NCBI GenBank assembly: GCA_002688965.1
Contig: NZEE01000062.1
Location: forward strand, 4,325-10,807
Source: an archaeon
GTDB lineage: Archaea > Aenigmatarchaeota > Aenigmatarchaeia > GW2011-AR5 > GCA-2688965
DNA length: 6,483 nt
Reading direction: 5' to 3'
The translations under genes and the position numbers were made by a program. The first letter of the stretch is position 1. Each line of letters starts with the position of its first letter. This document shows positions 5,378 through 6,483 of this stretch, in pieces. A model generated the notes under the pieces. It was not told the origin of the DNA, did no database searches, and was given only the letters and a program-made list of their open reading frames with translations.

Positions 5378-5858
5378 TAAACAAATACTAAAGAAAAAAG
5401 TAGTTTATTTAGAATCATCACTTATGGAATCTGAGTCTGTTATCCAGGGACTATTAACAGAAGTAGAAAGACAGCAAAAAGCTATTGAGTCTTATAAGGA
5501 AAGTGAAGACCCTAAAGACCTAGAGCAAAATAATGATATGGTACTTGACCTTATTAAACTTAGGCTTGACAAAGGTGCTAGGGACTATCATAGACAAATA
5601 CCCATTATGCCAATAGATGATTTAAATAGAGATAACTTTTATGAAGCTGTTGAAGAAGCACTAGATTTATCTGTATATTTAGCTGCATATATGTTACGGC
5701 TAATGGAGGAGAAAGAACGCAGAGAATTCGAACCAACAACAGCAGACGAACATAATAAGGAAATACATCCTGATCATGGGCCTGCTTACTCGATGGCAAA
5801 TAACAGTGGATACGAAAAAGAAAAGAAAGATGACAAAACTAAGAGAAGCACAACTTGA
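5367..5858 (+). CDS. Possible MazG-like all-alpha nucleotide pyrophosphohydrolase relative
   Basis: This 163-residue protein is predicted to be largely helical. Residues 1-46 form a likely coiled coil (repeated E/K with L and V spacing). The core DMVLDLIKLRLDKGARDY (57-74) ... NRDNFYEAVEEALD (87-100) LSVYLAAYMLRL (101-112) resembles phage proteins related to MazG or dimeric dUTPase-type enzymes, which hydrolyse NTPs to NMP and pyrophosphate. The acidic set E93, E96, E97, D100 on one helix recalls the EExxE/D half of their metal site. A clear second ExxD motif is not seen, so catalysis is uncertain. The tail after residue 113 is polar and charged, with an H/D-rich patch (HNKEIHPDH). Tandem ATGs at 5367 and 5370 overlap the upstream gene by 11 or 8 bases with no strong Shine-Dalgarno. 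Its end overlaps the next gene by 29 bases. Coding is likely; the enzyme call is tentative. Confidence 0.68.
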   Translation: MMNNKQILKKKVVYLESSLMESESVIQGLLTEVERQQKAIESYKESEDPKDLEQNNDMVLDLIKLRLDKGARDYHRQIPIMPIDDLNRDNFYEAVEEALDLSVYLAAYMLRLMEEKERREFEPTTADEHNKEIHPDHGPAYSMANNSGYEKEKKDDKTKRSTT

Positions 5859-6033
5859 GTGTGCTAATTGGAATTTAGGCAATTGTCTAGGTTGTAGTTT
5901 ATACATCGACAAAGAATACCTGAAAAGAAATGGATGGGTACCAGTTTTTCAAACTTTAAACACAGAGAAAGCTGATAAACCCTGCATAATTGAGAAGGAA
6001 TGCAAATACTTCGAGAATTACGTAGCAAAATAG
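5830..6033 (+). CDS. Small cysteine-rich, probably metal-binding protein
   Basis: This 67-residue protein has five cysteines: C11, C19, C22, C52 and C58. They are arranged as ECANWNLGNCLGC near the N-terminus and KPCIIEKECKYFENYV near the C-terminus. Two Cys pairs separated by about 30 residues fit a zinc-ribbon-like fold, and proteins with a CAN(W/Y)...C...C / KPC...C.YFE pattern are common in phage genomes without a known role. ATG 5830 follows a purine-rich run (AAAGAAAG) that can serve as a weak ribosome binding site. It is preferred over an upstream in-frame ATG at 5776 because that extension overlaps the preceding gene by 83 bases, and the conserved-looking part starts just after 5830. 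It is the last plus-strand gene before a terminator. Coding is well supported by the cysteine pattern; function is unknown. Confidence 0.72.
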   Translation: MTKLREAQLECANWNLGNCLGCSLYIDKEYLKRNGWVPVFQTLNTEKADKPCIIEKECKYFENYVAK

Positions 6034-6045
6034 ACTACATTAATT

Positions 6046-6067
6046 CTTAGTTTACCTTTCGGCTAAG
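6046..6067 (+). other. Small hairpin between the last plus gene and the terminator
   Basis: CTTAG (6046-6050) pairs with CTAAG (6063-6067), and CC (6055-6056) with GG (6061-6062), giving 7 pairs with a 4-base bulge and a TTTC loop. It overlaps the first copy of a near-repeat, AGTTTAYCT, at 6049-6057 and 6070-6078, spaced 21 bases apart. It may help protect the 3' end of the transcript, or may mean nothing. Confidence 0.25.
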
Positions 6068-6085
6068 GCAGTTTATCTACCAAAG

Positions 6086-6137
6086 AGGGGAGAACAATAA
6101 GGGGTTTACTCTATTACCCTGTTCTCCCCTATCTTTT
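6086..6137 (+). terminator. Rho-independent terminator at the end of the replication operon
   Basis: AGGGGAGAACA (6086-6096) pairs perfectly with TGTTCTCCCCT (6120-6130), 11 pairs. GGG (6101-6103) with CCC (6117-6119) extends the stem inward past a 4-base bulge. The tract ATCTTTT (6131-6137) follows on the plus strand. It lies 52 bases after the last plus-strand stop codon. Read on the minus strand the stem is followed by CTTTGG, a weaker tail, so it may also partly terminate the convergent gene, whose stop at 6136-6138 touches it. Confidence 0.88.
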
Positions 6138-6483
6138 ATATTCGTTTAAATAGAGCTATCCTACCAAGAGTTTTAGCAGCTTTCATGGCAAGTTTAGCAG
6201 CTTGGTTAAAAGCCCTTTTCCAATTCCTGGCTTTTAGCTCTGTTTTAAACTTTATAGACCTTGGTACTCTTTTAACATCCCTTGTACCAGTTGTATTAAA
6301 ATGAACTTTTCTTTGGAATGGATCATTTTCAAAAATTACATCATACTTATCGCTTATAAGAATATTCCTTTGGATATTATTATATCTACTTACTTTCATA
6401 TTGACACTAGCATTTACTCCACCAGCAAGATAATGAGGTTTGTATTGAGGGGAAAAGTTAATATTAGTAAACCCACCTTTTTT
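6136..6483 (-). CDS. C-terminal part of a minus-strand gene, unknown, with very basic C-terminus
   Basis: The minus-strand frame ending at the TAA in 6136-6138 is open to the right edge: 115 residues are visible and the first 28, upstream of the first ATG (6399), contain no stop. That ATG has no well-placed Shine-Dalgarno, so it is more likely an internal methionine of a longer protein. The visible part begins with a G/N/S/Y-rich stretch (GGFTNINFSPQYKPHYLAGG) and then a strand-rich region (residues about 35-60 of the visible part). It ends with a lysine- and arginine-rich amphipathic helix (AAKLAMKAAKTLGRIALFKRI). Such a tail could bind nucleic acid or a membrane, or sit in a virion structure. 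I do not recognise the family. The gene converges on the replication operon and is separated from it by the shared terminator. Confidence 0.6.
   Translation of the reverse strand, partial: KKGGFTNINFSPQYKPHYLAGGVNASVNMKVSRYNNIQRNILISDKYDVIFENDPFQRKVHFNTTGTRDVKRVPRSIKFKTELKARNWKRAFNQAAKLAMKAAKTLGRIALFKRI

Noticed and set aside
5776..5829. Upstream extension of the cysteine-rich gene from ATG 5776
   Set aside because: It overlaps the preceding gene in another frame, and the recognisable cysteine pattern begins after ATG 5830.
6477..6483. A-AAA-AAG slippery heptamer on the minus strand (possible programmed frameshift)
   Set aside because: It lies at the very edge, so neither the upstream frame nor a stimulatory structure can be seen. 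A-runs are expected in AT-rich DNA.
1..6483. CRISPR array, insertion sequence or attachment site
   Set aside because: No regularly spaced direct repeats, terminal inverted repeats, transposase or integrase motifs were seen.

Overview
The window looks like the DNA-replication module of a tailed double-stranded DNA bacteriophage or a prophage of one, probably infecting a bacterium with strong Shine-Dalgarno use. The reasons are the gene order (Sak4-like ATPase, likely single-strand-binding protein, primase-helicase fusion, Gp157-family protein, HNH endonuclease), the tight packing with ATGA and TAATG overlaps, the many small unknown genes, and the AT-rich composition. The host cannot be named from the sequence.

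Layout. Positions 1-162 hold the end of an open frame that enters from the left edge. A plus-strand operon follows: a Sak4-like RecA-fold ATPase (165-1022), a probable ssDNA-binding protein (1032-1667), a 610-residue protein joining an archaeo-eukaryotic-type primase (AEP) to a DnaB-like helicase (1668-3500), and a Gp157-family coiled-coil protein (3500-4054). The 154-base gap after it (4055-4208) contains a compact inverted-repeat architecture (4099-4200) that folds on paper into a closing stem, a second stem stacked on it, and two hairpins. It sits directly before a small HNH endonuclease gene (4209-4649) that has no visible ribosome binding site. Five small overlapping genes come next (4649-6033). 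Two carry cysteine patterns suggesting metal binding, a third ends in a CxxC, and one resembles MazG-type all-alpha pyrophosphohydrolases. A strong rho-independent terminator (6086-6137) ends the operon. Beyond it a gene on the minus strand enters from the right edge, so this is a convergent boundary between the replication module and another, possibly structural, module.

How the genes may work together. The Sak4-like ATPase and the ssDNA-binding candidate would handle single strands for annealing or recombination. The AEP domain would make primers while the fused DnaB-like motor unwinds DNA. Gp157-family proteins commonly lie in such modules, but their role is not settled. The small genes may adjust nucleotide pools or host functions; this is inference.

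The most interesting item is the putative structured RNA at 4099-4200 next to the HNH gene. I could not assign it to a known RNA class by eye. Also notable are the AEP-DnaB fusion with an altered Walker A motif, and a 12-bp hairpin inside the first codons of that gene.
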